A DNA stretch of 64,000 nucleotides, taken from positions 124,001 to 188,000 of the forward strand of contig NZ_JAERTY010000011.1 in assembly GCF_016746095.1 (NCBI RefSeq). The letters run 5' to 3'. A program made the translations under genes and the position numbers. Under the pieces are notes generated by a model, which was not told the origin of the DNA, ran no database searches, and was given only the letters and a program-made list of their open reading frames with translations. Positions 34,378 through 41,807 of this stretch are shown here, piece by piece. Position 1 is the first letter of the stretch, and each line of letters begins with the position of its first letter. Origin of the DNA: Sphingobacterium faecale (GTDB lineage Bacteria; Bacteroidota; Bacteroidia; Sphingobacteriales; Sphingobacteriaceae).

Positions 34378-34875
34378 ATGAGTCAAGTTTTATTTAAAGG
34401 TATAACAGTCAACACGGCAGGAAGTTTGCCTGCTGTCGGAACAAAAGCTCCGGATTTTTCATTAACTGCTGCAGATCTATCTCAGAAGTCTTTATCGGAT
34501 TTTTCCGGAAAGAAAGTTGTCCTCAATATTTTTCCAAGTATTGACACAGGTACATGTGCTATGTCTGTACGTACTTTTAACGAAAAGGCATCTTCAATGG
34601 ATAATACTGTTGTACTGTGTATATCGAAAGATCTACCATTTGCACAAGGAAGATTCTGCGCGGCAGAAGGAATTGAAAATGTAGTGACATTGTCGGAATA
34701 CAAAGATAGTAGGTTTTCTGATACCTACGGTGTGCGTTTCTCGAGTGGGCCGTTGGAGGGGTTGTTAAGCCGCGCTGTTGTCGTCATTAATGAATCTGGT
34801 GATGTAGTCTATACGGAGCAAGTTGCTGAAACAACAAATGAACCTAATTACGAAGCAGCCATAGCTTCGATATAA
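34378..34875 (+). CDS. tpx: Thiol peroxidase (Tpx)
   Basis: Atypical 2-Cys peroxiredoxin that reduces hydroperoxides using thioredoxin. The ATG at 34378 (MSQVLFKGITVNTAGSLP) gives 165 residues, matching the ~168 of Escherichia coli Tpx; the open frame extends 13 codons upstream without conservation. The peroxidatic Cys is in SIDTGTCAMSVRTFNE and the resolving Cys in QGRFCAAEG, both at family positions. It is a single gene between the divergent FadL operon and gmd, with no clear promoter match and no adjacent regulator. Confidence 0.95.
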   Translation: MSQVLFKGITVNTAGSLPAVGTKAPDFSLTAADLSQKSLSDFSGKKVVLNIFPSIDTGTCAMSVRTFNEKASSMDNTVVLCISKDLPFAQGRFCAAEGIENVVTLSEYKDSRFSDTYGVRFSSGPLEGLLSRAVVVINESGDVVYTEQVAETTNEPNYEAAIASI

Positions 34876-34985
34876 TTACTCTTATTGGTTTCCTAATATC
34901 TCTATTATTTGTTTTTTAGATAGATAATAGGAATATTCCGTTTTATAACAAGGAGAGCTTTAGCTCTAAACTTAAAAAAATTAAT

Positions 34986-35017
34986 ACGAATCACTATTTT
35001 TTTTAATAGTGATTCGT
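34986..35017. terminator. 13-bp perfect inverted repeat between tpx and gmd
   Basis: ACGAATCACTATT (34986-34998) pairs perfectly with AATAGTGATTCGT (35005-35017) around a loop of six T. The sequence after the stem is not T-rich, so it is a weak fit to an intrinsic terminator of tpx. It could instead be an operator or mRNA structure upstream of gmd. Confidence 0.45.
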
Positions 35018-35046
35018 GAATCCCCTGCATTTTTTCTAAGTTTGGC

Positions 35047-35054
35047 TAATTTTG
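35047..35054 (+). promoter_or_regulatory. -7 element 5 bases before the gmd ATG
   Basis: TAATTTTG matches TAnnTTTG exactly and ends only four bases before the gmd ATG (35059). If used, transcription would begin at or next to the start codon, giving a leaderless mRNA. No TTG lies at -33. Confidence 0.35.
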
Positions 35055-35058
35055 CATT

Positions 35059-36213
35059 ATGAAAGAATCTACAACTCAAAAGGTAGCACTTATTACAGGT
35101 GTGACCGGTCAGGACGGAGCTTATTTGGCCGAGTTTCTATTGAAAAAAGGTTATTTAGTACACGGGTTGAAGAGGAGGAGTTCGCTCTTTAATACAGATC
35201 GTATTGACCATTTATACCAAGATCCCCATTTGGACAACCGAAATTTTGTTCTACATTATGGTGACCTTACGGACTCTACCAACTTAATCCGGATCATTCA
35301 AGAAACACAGCCAGACGAAATATATAATCTTGCCGCGCAATCGCACGTCAAAGTGAGTTTTGATACGCCGGAGTACACAGCTAATGCTGATGGGATAGGT
35401 ACCTTAAGAATTTTGGAAGCTGTTAGACTTTTGGGCTTAGTAGAGAAAACGAGAATATATCAAGCTTCAACTTCGGAGCTCTATGGCTTGGTACAGGCGG
35501 TGCCTCAAAGCGAAACGACGCCTTTCTATCCGCGTAGCCCCTATGCTGTGGCTAAAATGTATGGATATTGGATTACCGTAAATTACCGCGAAGCTTATCA
35601 TATGTATGCGTGTAATGGTATTTTGTTCAATCATGAGAGCCCTGTAAGAGGAGAGACTTTCGTAACTCGTAAAATTACTAGAGCGGCTGCTAAAATCGTT
35701 TTAGGCTTACAGAGTAAGCTTTACTTAGGCAACTTGTCTGCTCAACGGGACTGGGGACATGCAAAGGATTATGTAGAAGCAATGTGGCTCATGTTACAGC
35801 AGGATAAACCCGAGGACTTTGTGATTGCAACAGGTGTAACCACTACTGTGCGCGATTTTGTTCGTTTGAGTTTTGCTGAACTAGGCGTTACTATTGAGTT
35901 TAGCGGTAAGGATGAGCAGGAGAAAGGTGTTATTATTGATCGTGATGACGAGCGTTTGTGTGAGCTTGGTATTAATCCTGAGGATATAAAGTTGGGGCAG
36001 ACTGTTGTGAAAGTCAATCCCCGGTATTACAGGCCTACAGAGGTTGATTTGTTGATAGGTGATCCTACGAAAGCCCAAACCAAATTGAAATGGAAGCCGA
36101 AATATGATCTACAAACGCTAGTGTCAGAAATGGTCCATTCGGATCTCCATTTGATGCGAAAGGAACAGTATCTAAAAGAAGGTGGTTTTGAGACGCTTAA
36201 CTACTTTGAATAA
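35059..36213 (+). CDS. gmd: GDP-mannose 4,6-dehydratase
   Basis: Converts GDP-D-mannose to GDP-4-keto-6-deoxymannose, the first step to GDP-fucose or related 6-deoxy sugars. The 384-residue short-chain dehydrogenase-fold enzyme has the NADP motif ITGVTGQDGAYLAEFLL, the RR segment HGLKRRSSLFNTDRI, YNLAAQSHVKVSFD, the catalytic region ASTSELYG with SPYAVAKMYGYW (YxxxK as YAVAK) and FNHESPVRGETFVTRKIT. The usual partner fcl/wcaG (GDP-fucose synthase) is not adjacent; the next gene encodes a coiled-coil membrane protein. The product may feed surface polysaccharide or protein O-glycans. Confidence 0.96.
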   Translation: MKESTTQKVALITGVTGQDGAYLAEFLLKKGYLVHGLKRRSSLFNTDRIDHLYQDPHLDNRNFVLHYGDLTDSTNLIRIIQETQPDEIYNLAAQSHVKVSFDTPEYTANADGIGTLRILEAVRLLGLVEKTRIYQASTSELYGLVQAVPQSETTPFYPRSPYAVAKMYGYWITVNYREAYHMYACNGILFNHESPVRGETFVTRKITRAAAKIVLGLQSKLYLGNLSAQRDWGHAKDYVEAMWLMLQQDKPEDFVIATGVTTTVRDFVRLSFAELGVTIEFSGKDEQEKGVIIDRDDERLCELGINPEDIKLGQTVVKVNPRYYRPTEVDLLIGDPTKAQTKLKWKPKYDLQTLVSEMVHSDLHLMRKEQYLKEGGFETLNYFE

Positions 36214-36304
36214 CATTCTTTTTTGGAATAGTTTTTGTTTAGTACTTTTCAGCTATGGAGAATAGAAGTTTAAACGTGAATTTGGTAATAATGGAAGGTA
36301 TGCT

Positions 36305-37234
36305 ATGGAAGTAAGGAGTACGTCTGTCGAGAGCGAAGTTCCGAATAATAAGAAGAATAATTCGAAGATTTATTTTTTTATGATTGCTATAGCTTCGCTC
36401 TTAGCGACTAATATTTATTTTTATGTAAAGTTTAAGTCATCTGGAGAGAAGCTTTATACAGTAGCATTACAGAAAGAAAATCTACAAATCGAAATAGATA
36501 GGATAGAGGCGGAATTAGATAATATAAAAAATCAAAATATTGAAGGACTGCCAGAGAGCCTGATTGAGGAAGAACAGTTTGCCCGTAAAATAATTGACGA
36601 TTTACGTGCAGAATTGGAAGACTCGAATCTTTCAGATGTACAGATTCAAACTGCAAAAGATCAAATTCAGAAATTAAAGAAAAATGTTTCTTCATTGAAG
36701 GATGAAGCAGGAGAGCTAAAGCTTCAAAATGACATCCTTTTGAAAAAAAATAAAGAGTTAAGCTCGACAGTTCGTGAGAAATCAGAGCAGGTCGAAAGTC
36801 TAAAGGAAAGAAACGACCGATTGAATGAAAAGGTTAGTATTGCATCATCCGTCAAAGTTTCTAGTATTTTGGTAAATGGAATTGAGAAAACGCGGAAAGG
36901 CGAATTGGAAATTGAAACAAAGGCTAAACGTGTTGACGATTTACAGATCAAATTTTCTATTGCAGATAATCCACTTGCAAGAGAAGGAAGTAAGGAGGTT
37001 TTTGTTCGAATAATTGACCCCCAAGGCAATCTTATAGCAAAAGCAGGGGATGTTTTTTATGTACATGGTGATAAGTTGCAATATACCTTTAAAGAGGTCA
37101 TCAATTTTACCAATAGGGGCGAAGAATATCAACTGCTATGGAGAGATGCGAATCGCTTTAAAAAGGGCGCATATACTGTTCTTTTATACGCAGACGACGC
37201 GATTATGGGAAGATCAAGCGTAGTTTTGAAATAA
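36305..37234 (+). CDS. Single-pass membrane protein with long coiled coil, function unknown
   Basis: A 309-residue protein I cannot assign to a named family. It has a short polar N-terminus and one membrane helix (about 23-43, YFFMIAIASLLATNIYFYV). A heptad-rich coiled coil occupies about 45-180 (segments such as IEIDRIEAELDNIKNQ, IQKLKKNVSSLKDEAGELKL and SEQVESLKERNDRLNEKV). A C-terminal beta-rich domain of ~125 residues includes VFVRIIDPQGNLIAKAGDVF and GAYTVLLYADDAIMG. The domain after the coiled coil is probably periplasmic and resembles small immunoglobulin-like folds, but this is a guess. It follows gmd by 91 bases on the same strand and is closed by a terminator. Confidence 0.75.
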   Translation: MEVRSTSVESEVPNNKKNNSKIYFFMIAIASLLATNIYFYVKFKSSGEKLYTVALQKENLQIEIDRIEAELDNIKNQNIEGLPESLIEEEQFARKIIDDLRAELEDSNLSDVQIQTAKDQIQKLKKNVSSLKDEAGELKLQNDILLKKNKELSSTVREKSEQVESLKERNDRLNEKVSIASSVKVSSILVNGIEKTRKGELEIETKAKRVDDLQIKFSIADNPLAREGSKEVFVRIIDPQGNLIAKAGDVFYVHGDKLQYTFKEVINFTNRGEEYQLLWRDANRFKKGAYTVLLYADDAIMGRSSVVLK

Positions 37235-37253
37235 AGTTTACCTTGCAATAAAT

Positions 37254-37296
37254 AAGGGCCGTCTATAGTTATACTATTGACGGCCTTTTCTTTTGG
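37254..37296 (+). terminator. Terminator after the coiled-coil membrane protein gene
   Basis: Stem GGCCGTC (37257-37263) / GACGGCC (37279-37285), extended by inner A/T pairs and outer A/T pairs, followed by TTTTCTTTT. It begins 20 bases after the stop. Confidence 0.85.
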
Positions 37297-37311
37297 ACTA
37301 TTTTTCTTCCT

Positions 37312-37447
37312 AAACTTACGAAAGGTATAGCTTTATAGAGCTTGGGGTGCCACTCCGGAAGTAATGGCAGACAGTCGATAGCATAGCTGTTGCTGCATAT
37401 AGAGACAGCGCCCGATCTCTCGAGCGCTGTCTCTATATGTGTTTTTT
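37312..37447 (+). ncRNA. Candidate small RNA gene with its own promoter-like motif and terminator
   Basis: No ORF lies between the two plus-strand terminators here. A promoter-like pair precedes it: TTG 37277-37279, a 19-base spacer, then TATTTTTC 37299-37306 (7/8 match to TAnnTTTG). It ends in a 16-bp perfect hairpin followed by T7. The predicted transcript is about 135 nt. It is an inference from signals only, with no family recognised. Alternatively, the hairpin serves only as a back-up terminator. Confidence 0.3.
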
Positions 37448-37448
37448 T
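37396..37448 (+). terminator. Strong intrinsic terminator, 16-bp stem plus T7
   Basis: Perfect arms at 37396-37411 and 37424-37439 with a 12-base loop, followed by TGTTTTTTT. The T-run is on the plus side, although the only annotated plus gene nearby already ends at another terminator. It may also stop terC on the minus strand (terC stop at 37453), where no U-run follows. Confidence 0.8.
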
Positions 37449-37452
37449 GTAC

Positions 37453-38505
37453 CTATCGTTCGTAGTTTTCTTTTTTCGGGAAAATCAATGAGGCTATAAC
37501 GCTGATCGCTAATATGCTCAATATAATAATCAAAGAGTGCGAAGTTGTAAAACCCCATTCTTTAAGCCAGTCGTGCAATAACATTTTAGCTCCGATAAAG
37601 ATCAATAAAAAGGCTAAACCAACTTTTAAATAATGGAATTTATGGATAATATTTACCAACAAGAAGAACATCGATCTTAGACCTAGTACAGCGAATATAT
37701 TAGAGAAAAATACGATATAAGGGTCTTTAGTAACCGAGAATATTGCTGGAATAGAATCAACGGCGAAGATCAGATCTGTGAACTCAATGACTAGAAGGAC
37801 GAGAAAGAGCGGTGTCATATAACGTATACCATTTTCGATATGAAAGAATTTTCCTCCATCCATTTTTGAAGTTACCTTAAAATATTTTGAGGCAAATTTG
37901 ACTACAGCATGATTTTGAGGGTCGACTTCTTCTTCTTGATTTCTATTGATATACATCATAAAGCCTGTGTAAACTAAGAATGCTCCAAATACATATAGAA
38001 TCCAACCAAACTTGGCAATTAAGGCTGCTCCAACAAAGATAAATATACAACGTAGGATTATTGCTCCCAAGATCCCCCATACCAAAACTTTATGGTAATA
38101 ACGCTCAGGGATACCGAATGATGAGAAAAGCAGTACCATTACAAATATATTGTCTACTGATAAAGCATATTCTACTACATATCCTGTGAGATATTCTAAG
38201 GTAAGATTCTTGTTGTAAATATGAAGACTAGCAATAAGATCGTTTTCTACAATTTTGATGTCATGATAATGCTTGGCAACAATTTCTTTTAAGCGTGCTA
38301 TATCATGAACGTTATGTAGCTCATTGCCCCAAAAGTAAAGTACAAGTCCAAAGCCCAATGCAAACATTATCCAGATCAAAGACATAATAGCGGCAGCTTT
38401 TAGACTTATGGGTTTATCGCTTTTGCTGAATAATCCCAGATCAATTGCGAGCATGAGGATGATAAAAATAATAAATCCTCCAAAAAACATTACTTCATGA
38501 CTCAT
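37453..38505 (-). CDS. TerC-family integral membrane protein
   Basis: A 350-residue polytopic protein with about nine membrane segments. TerC-family motifs are present: EYALSVDNIFVMVLLFSSF and VLLVIEFTDLIFAVDSIPAI, each with acidic residues in the membrane typical of metal export (manganese in recently studied members). Unusual is an insertion of about 30 polar residues between TM2 and TM3 (ELHNVHDIARLKEIVAKHYH ...), where most TerC proteins are compact. It starts one base after the polyprenyl synthase stop, so the two are probably translationally coupled. A role in tellurium resistance is the historical family name, not evidence of function. Confidence 0.9.
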   Translation of the reverse strand: MSHEVMFFGGFIIFIILMLAIDLGLFSKSDKPISLKAAAIMSLIWIMFALGFGLVLYFWGNELHNVHDIARLKEIVAKHYHDIKIVENDLIASLHIYNKNLTLEYLTGYVVEYALSVDNIFVMVLLFSSFGIPERYYHKVLVWGILGAIILRCIFIFVGAALIAKFGWILYVFGAFLVYTGFMMYINRNQEEEVDPQNHAVVKFASKYFKVTSKMDGGKFFHIENGIRYMTPLFLVLLVIEFTDLIFAVDSIPAIFSVTKDPYIVFFSNIFAVLGLRSMFFLLVNIIHKFHYLKVGLAFLLIFIGAKMLLHDWLKEWGFTTSHSLIIILSILAISVIASLIFPKKENYER

Positions 38506-38506
38506 A

Positions 38507-39478
38507 TTATTTCGTTCTTTCTGTGGTAAATTTTACTAGTTGTTTAAGCCCTTCTTTATAGATATTGTTGGGGAATTTAGATAAGATGTCAAATGCTTCC
38601 TGTTGGAACTGCATCATTTTTGTGGTAGCATAATCGAGACCACCACTGTTACGGACAAATTGAATCACCTCATCTACCTTTTCACTATTTTCATTATGGT
38701 TTTTAACCAAGTTAATGATCCGGCGTTTTTCTGAAGCGTTGGTATGTGCCAATGCATAGATCAAAGGGAGGGTCATCTTTTTCTCCTTAATATCGTTACC
38801 CACAGGTTTGCCTACATCATCTAAGCCAAAGTCAAACAAATCATCTTTTATTTGGAAAGCCAATCCGACTTTTTCTCCAAATAACCGCATAAGTTCTATG
38901 GTATCACTATTAGCTTTAGCTGATGATGCGCCAGACGCGCAGCAAGAAGCTATCAGTGAAGCAGTTTTCTTACGGATTATCTCATAATAGATTTCTTCCT
39001 TGATATCCAGCTTACGGGCTTTTTCGATTTGAAGAAGTTCGCCTTCACTCATTTGTTCAACAGCCTCTGATACGATTTTTAACAAATCGTGTTCATTGTT
39101 ATGGACCGAGAGAAGTAAACCTTTGGAAAGAAGAAAGTCTCCAACAAGCACCGCAACCTTATTTTTCCATAAGGCATTGATCGAGAAAAATCCACGCCTT
39201 TCGTTTGCGTTATCAACGACGTCATCGTGTACAAGGGAAGCCGTATGGAGGAGTTCGACAAGAGAGGCTCCTCGATAAGTAGACTCCGTTATTTGACCAC
39301 ATAAACCTGCAGCAAAGAATACAAACATAGGGCGCATTTGCTTTCCCTTTTGCTTATACAAATACTGTGTTATAATATCTAAAAGTGGAACAGAGCTTTG
39401 CATGGACTGCTTAAACTTCGTTTCGAATGTCGAAAGCTCTGCTGCAATGGGGCGTTGTATCTCCTTTAAACTAAGCAT
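38507..39478 (-). CDS. Trans-polyprenyl diphosphate synthase
   Basis: Elongates allylic diphosphates with isopentenyl diphosphate to a long prenyl chain, most likely for the menaquinone side chain. The 323 residues have both aspartate-rich motifs: LVHDDVVDNANERRG (first, DDxxD) and FQIKDDLFDFGLDD (second, DDxxD), plus GKQMRPMFVFFAAG near the N-terminus and KKTASLIASC. Chain length is set by residues before the first motif and cannot be fixed by eye; Bacteroidota copies are usually annotated octaprenyl-type. It follows DUF3109 by 59 bases and leads into terC. Confidence 0.93.
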   Translation of the reverse strand: MLSLKEIQRPIAAELSTFETKFKQSMQSSVPLLDIITQYLYKQKGKQMRPMFVFFAAGLCGQITESTYRGASLVELLHTASLVHDDVVDNANERRGFFSINALWKNKVAVLVGDFLLSKGLLLSVHNNEHDLLKIVSEAVEQMSEGELLQIEKARKLDIKEEIYYEIIRKKTASLIASCCASGASSAKANSDTIELMRLFGEKVGLAFQIKDDLFDFGLDDVGKPVGNDIKEKKMTLPLIYALAHTNASEKRRIINLVKNHNENSEKVDEVIQFVRNSGGLDYATTKMMQFQQEAFDILSKFPNNIYKEGLKQLVKFTTERTK

Positions 39479-39537
39479 GAATGATGGTGAATACCAATTA
39501 GCGTCTATTTATACGCCATAAAGATAACAAAAATACA

Positions 39538-40101
39538 TTAGATAGATTCTACAGATTTCTCGAGTTTAGTATACCATTCTATGCCGTACTCCCTGATAAG
39601 CGGATCTTTTAAGAACCTGTAAACAGGTACTTGAAGTTCTTTGCCAAAGCTACATGCATCTTTGCAAATATGCCACCTGTCATAATGTAATACGTCAAAT
39701 TGAGGGTAATGGGTTGTGCGTATTGGATATAGATGGCAGGAAATCGGTTTTTTCCAAGCGATCTCTCCCAATTCATATGCTTTTTCTATGGCACATTTCG
39801 TAATTCCATTCTCCCAAGTGACGTAGGCACACTCCTTGTTGCCGTCTACGCAGGGAGTTGTTAAATCTCCATCACTGTCGATTACATATTCGCCCTGCTC
39901 TTCTACGGCGAGAATACCCTTCTCGGTCATATAGGGTTTAATCTTAGGATAGATTTCTTCTAAAATGGCTTTCTCGGACTCACGAAGCGGCGCTCCTGCA
40001 TCACCTTCTACACAGCAAATGCCTTTACATTTCGATAGGTTACAAACAAAATCATTACTTATCAAGTCCTCATGGACTAGTACATTATCAACCTCAATCA
40101 T
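39538..40101 (-). CDS. DUF3109-family cysteine-rich protein
   Basis: A 187-residue cytoplasmic protein of the DUF3109 family, related to YkgJ-type zinc or iron-sulfur binding proteins. At least eight cysteines stand in conserved spacing: VCNLSKCKGICCVEGD, TPCVDGNKECAYV, TKCAIEKAY, ISCHLYPIR and HICKDACSFG. These should bind a metal or cluster, but the function is unknown. The gene lies between DUF3108 (8-base gap) and the polyprenyl synthase, a neighbourhood common in Bacteroidota. Confidence 0.9.
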   Translation of the reverse strand: MIEVDNVLVHEDLISNDFVCNLSKCKGICCVEGDAGAPLRESEKAILEEIYPKIKPYMTEKGILAVEEQGEYVIDSDGDLTTPCVDGNKECAYVTWENGITKCAIEKAYELGEIAWKKPISCHLYPIRTTHYPQFDVLHYDRWHICKDACSFGKELQVPVYRFLKDPLIREYGIEWYTKLEKSVESI

Positions 40102-40109
40102 GATTTTAC

Positions 40110-40901
40110 TTATTTTGAATAACTTGCTTTTTTTCCCAATTCATACTTCAAACCTTCCGCCTTTGTCAGTTCCATAGTGACAGAACCTATCAAAATCTCG
40201 ACTTGCGCTTTGACCGGTATGCGGTTTCCATCGTTTGTGACCCACAGATATAACCGACTGTCTTTTTTAAAGATACGCCCAGGCTTGATCTCTGGACTTA
40301 ACTTAATACAGTCTAATGTTCCAAGGCTCGTCTTTATTTGTTCGGTTCCAACATATTCGACTTTTAGTTCCGCAATTTCGTCATTAAGGAAGTAGGTGAT
40401 CTTAAAAGAATCTCCACTCTTTAAAGAAGAAAGATTTAAATTCCGTGCAAAATAGTAGGCTGATAGTAGATCGAAAATTTGTGATGTCTTCCCTTTGAAA
40501 GTACCTTTAGCCCCTTTTACCGTAGAATTCTTATGGTCGAAAGTAGCATATTCTTTTCGCGTGTAGCTGTTCTCGTGTATATCTTCTGTATATAGGTAAG
40601 GTTGATAGGTGTTACCATCAATATAGGAATCGTATTTATTCTTAACGGTATAGAATATAGAAAAAGCGGAAGAAGTTTGCCCAAATGCATTTAGGTGGAA
40701 AGTGTTCTTATTGCTGAACTGTAGCTGGGACTTATTGACTGATAGTACACCATTGGCTGCAGATATAATTCCGTATCTTAGTTTATAAGAGAGTTTCTCG
40801 CCTTCTTTAAAGGTTGGTTCTTTTAAATAGGGAAGAGATTGAGCGAAGCTCCATGTGAAGCTAATAAGCAGAGCAAGTAAGGTACAGTAGGCTTTTTTCA
40901 T
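40110..40901 (-). CDS. DUF3108-domain secreted protein
   Basis: A 263-residue protein with a signal peptide (MKKAYCTLLALLISFTWSFAQ). The mature part is beta-rich and matches DUF3108: FKEGEKLSYKLRYGIISAANG near the start, KNKYDSYIDGNTYQPYLYTE and SRLYLWVTNDGNRIPVKAQ toward the end. DUF3108 has no established function; the fold suggests binding of a lipid or glycan in the periplasm. It is the first gene of DUF3108-DUF3109-polyprenyl synthase-terC. The upstream 320 bases carry degenerate repeats. Confidence 0.85.
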   Translation of the reverse strand: MKKAYCTLLALLISFTWSFAQSLPYLKEPTFKEGEKLSYKLRYGIISAANGVLSVNKSQLQFSNKNTFHLNAFGQTSSAFSIFYTVKNKYDSYIDGNTYQPYLYTEDIHENSYTRKEYATFDHKNSTVKGAKGTFKGKTSQIFDLLSAYYFARNLNLSSLKSGDSFKITYFLNDEIAELKVEYVGTEQIKTSLGTLDCIKLSPEIKPGRIFKKDSRLYLWVTNDGNRIPVKAQVEILIGSVTMELTKAEGLKYELGKKASYSK

Positions 40902-40927
40902 ATGGGTATAATCTGTTTTTTATCTGT

Positions 40928-41205
40928 CATATGGAATACTTTTGGGTGTTTGTGCTTTGCTAAACATGAGTATTTCATATGAATAATTTGTCTTTTAATG
41001 ACGATATGTAATATCCAAACCATATTTTACACGATGTATTGTAATTGATGTTCATGCTGCTTCGTTGTGCAGCTTACGCTACATGGATATTTCATATAAA
41101 TTTAACTTGTTCTTAATGTAGATTAACTTGCTCCTCTTGTTTTCAACATACACTTCGATGTCTTACTGTTGGAATAGAGTATCCCCGTTAATTCATATAA
41201 GACGA
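40928..41205. repeat. Cluster of degenerate intergenic repeats upstream of the DUF3108 gene
   Basis: This gap between the DUF2480 and DUF3108 genes has no ORF. It holds a ~70-bp element (40928-41000: CATATGGAATACTTTTGG ... GCTTTGCTAAACATGAGTAT ... TTCATATGAATAATTTG). A weaker copy lies at about 41052-41120 (sharing ACATGGATATTTCATATAAAT and CTTAATG), and there is a fragment near 41165-41205 (GGAATAGAGTATCC ... ATTCATATAAG). The first copy aligns along its length with an element at 47463-47535. Confidence 0.6.
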
Positions 41206-41223
41206 TTCTAGATTATCAATGGT

Positions 41224-41742
41224 TTAGTTTTTTCGCTTGAACACCGGAACGGTGGAACATGGCTCACCATACATGATGCTTTTAGCAACCTCACTGAGCT
41301 TATGCGTAAAAGACACAAATGCACTTTCCGGCACGTAAACATCTCCACAGCCTTTTACCACAATACGTTGATCGCTATAAGCCGTGTAATCTATGGCTTG
41401 CATAGCTTCAGCGAATAAATTGCGGACCACTTCTTCTTTTGTGCCAAAATGTACACTTTTGGTAAATGGAGTGAGCTTGTTGGCCAAGATCATATAGGCC
41501 CAAGTTGGTACTATTGCATCTGTAGAACACGTGATCGCTATATGCTTGCCTTGGTATTGGGACCAGTCGTGTTGTTTTACAAAATCTCTGAAATCTTTTT
41601 CCTTAAGTATTAAACCATGAAACAGATTGTCTTTAATGTCATAAACTAGGATATCTTCCTGTATAGGGGCATATTCTGCCAGATCTATGGTGATAAGACC
41701 ACTTTGTGCAACTTTATTGACTATGTTCTCTTGGATATCCAT
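41224..41742 (-). CDS. DUF2480-family protein
   Basis: A 172-residue cytoplasmic protein of a Bacteroidota-specific family (DUF2480) of unknown function. Typical stretches are SGLITIDLAEYAPIQEDILVY, GKHIAITCSTDAIVPTWAYM and VVKGCGDVYVPESAFVSFT. A few cysteines and histidines are spread along the chain, but there is no recognisable catalytic motif. It lies 65 bases downstream of ppiD on the same strand, beyond a terminator-like hairpin. Confidence 0.85.
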   Translation of the reverse strand: MDIQENIVNKVAQSGLITIDLAEYAPIQEDILVYDIKDNLFHGLILKEKDFRDFVKQHDWSQYQGKHIAITCSTDAIVPTWAYMILANKLTPFTKSVHFGTKEEVVRNLFAEAMQAIDYTAYSDQRIVVKGCGDVYVPESAFVSFTHKLSEVAKSIMYGEPCSTVPVFKRKN

Positions 41743-41749
41743 GTTATAA

Positions 41750-41788
41750 AAATATAAAAAAAGCTGGACATGTGACCATGCCCAGCTG
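41750..41788 (-). terminator. Terminator of the PpiD-type gene
   Basis: Stem 41762-41772 / 41777-41787 (AGCTGGACATG / CATGCCCAGCT, one A-C mismatch) with a TGAC loop, followed on the minus strand by TTTTTTTATATTTT. Confidence 0.85.
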
Positions 41789-41807
41789 TAAAATTAATTA
41801 TAAAATC

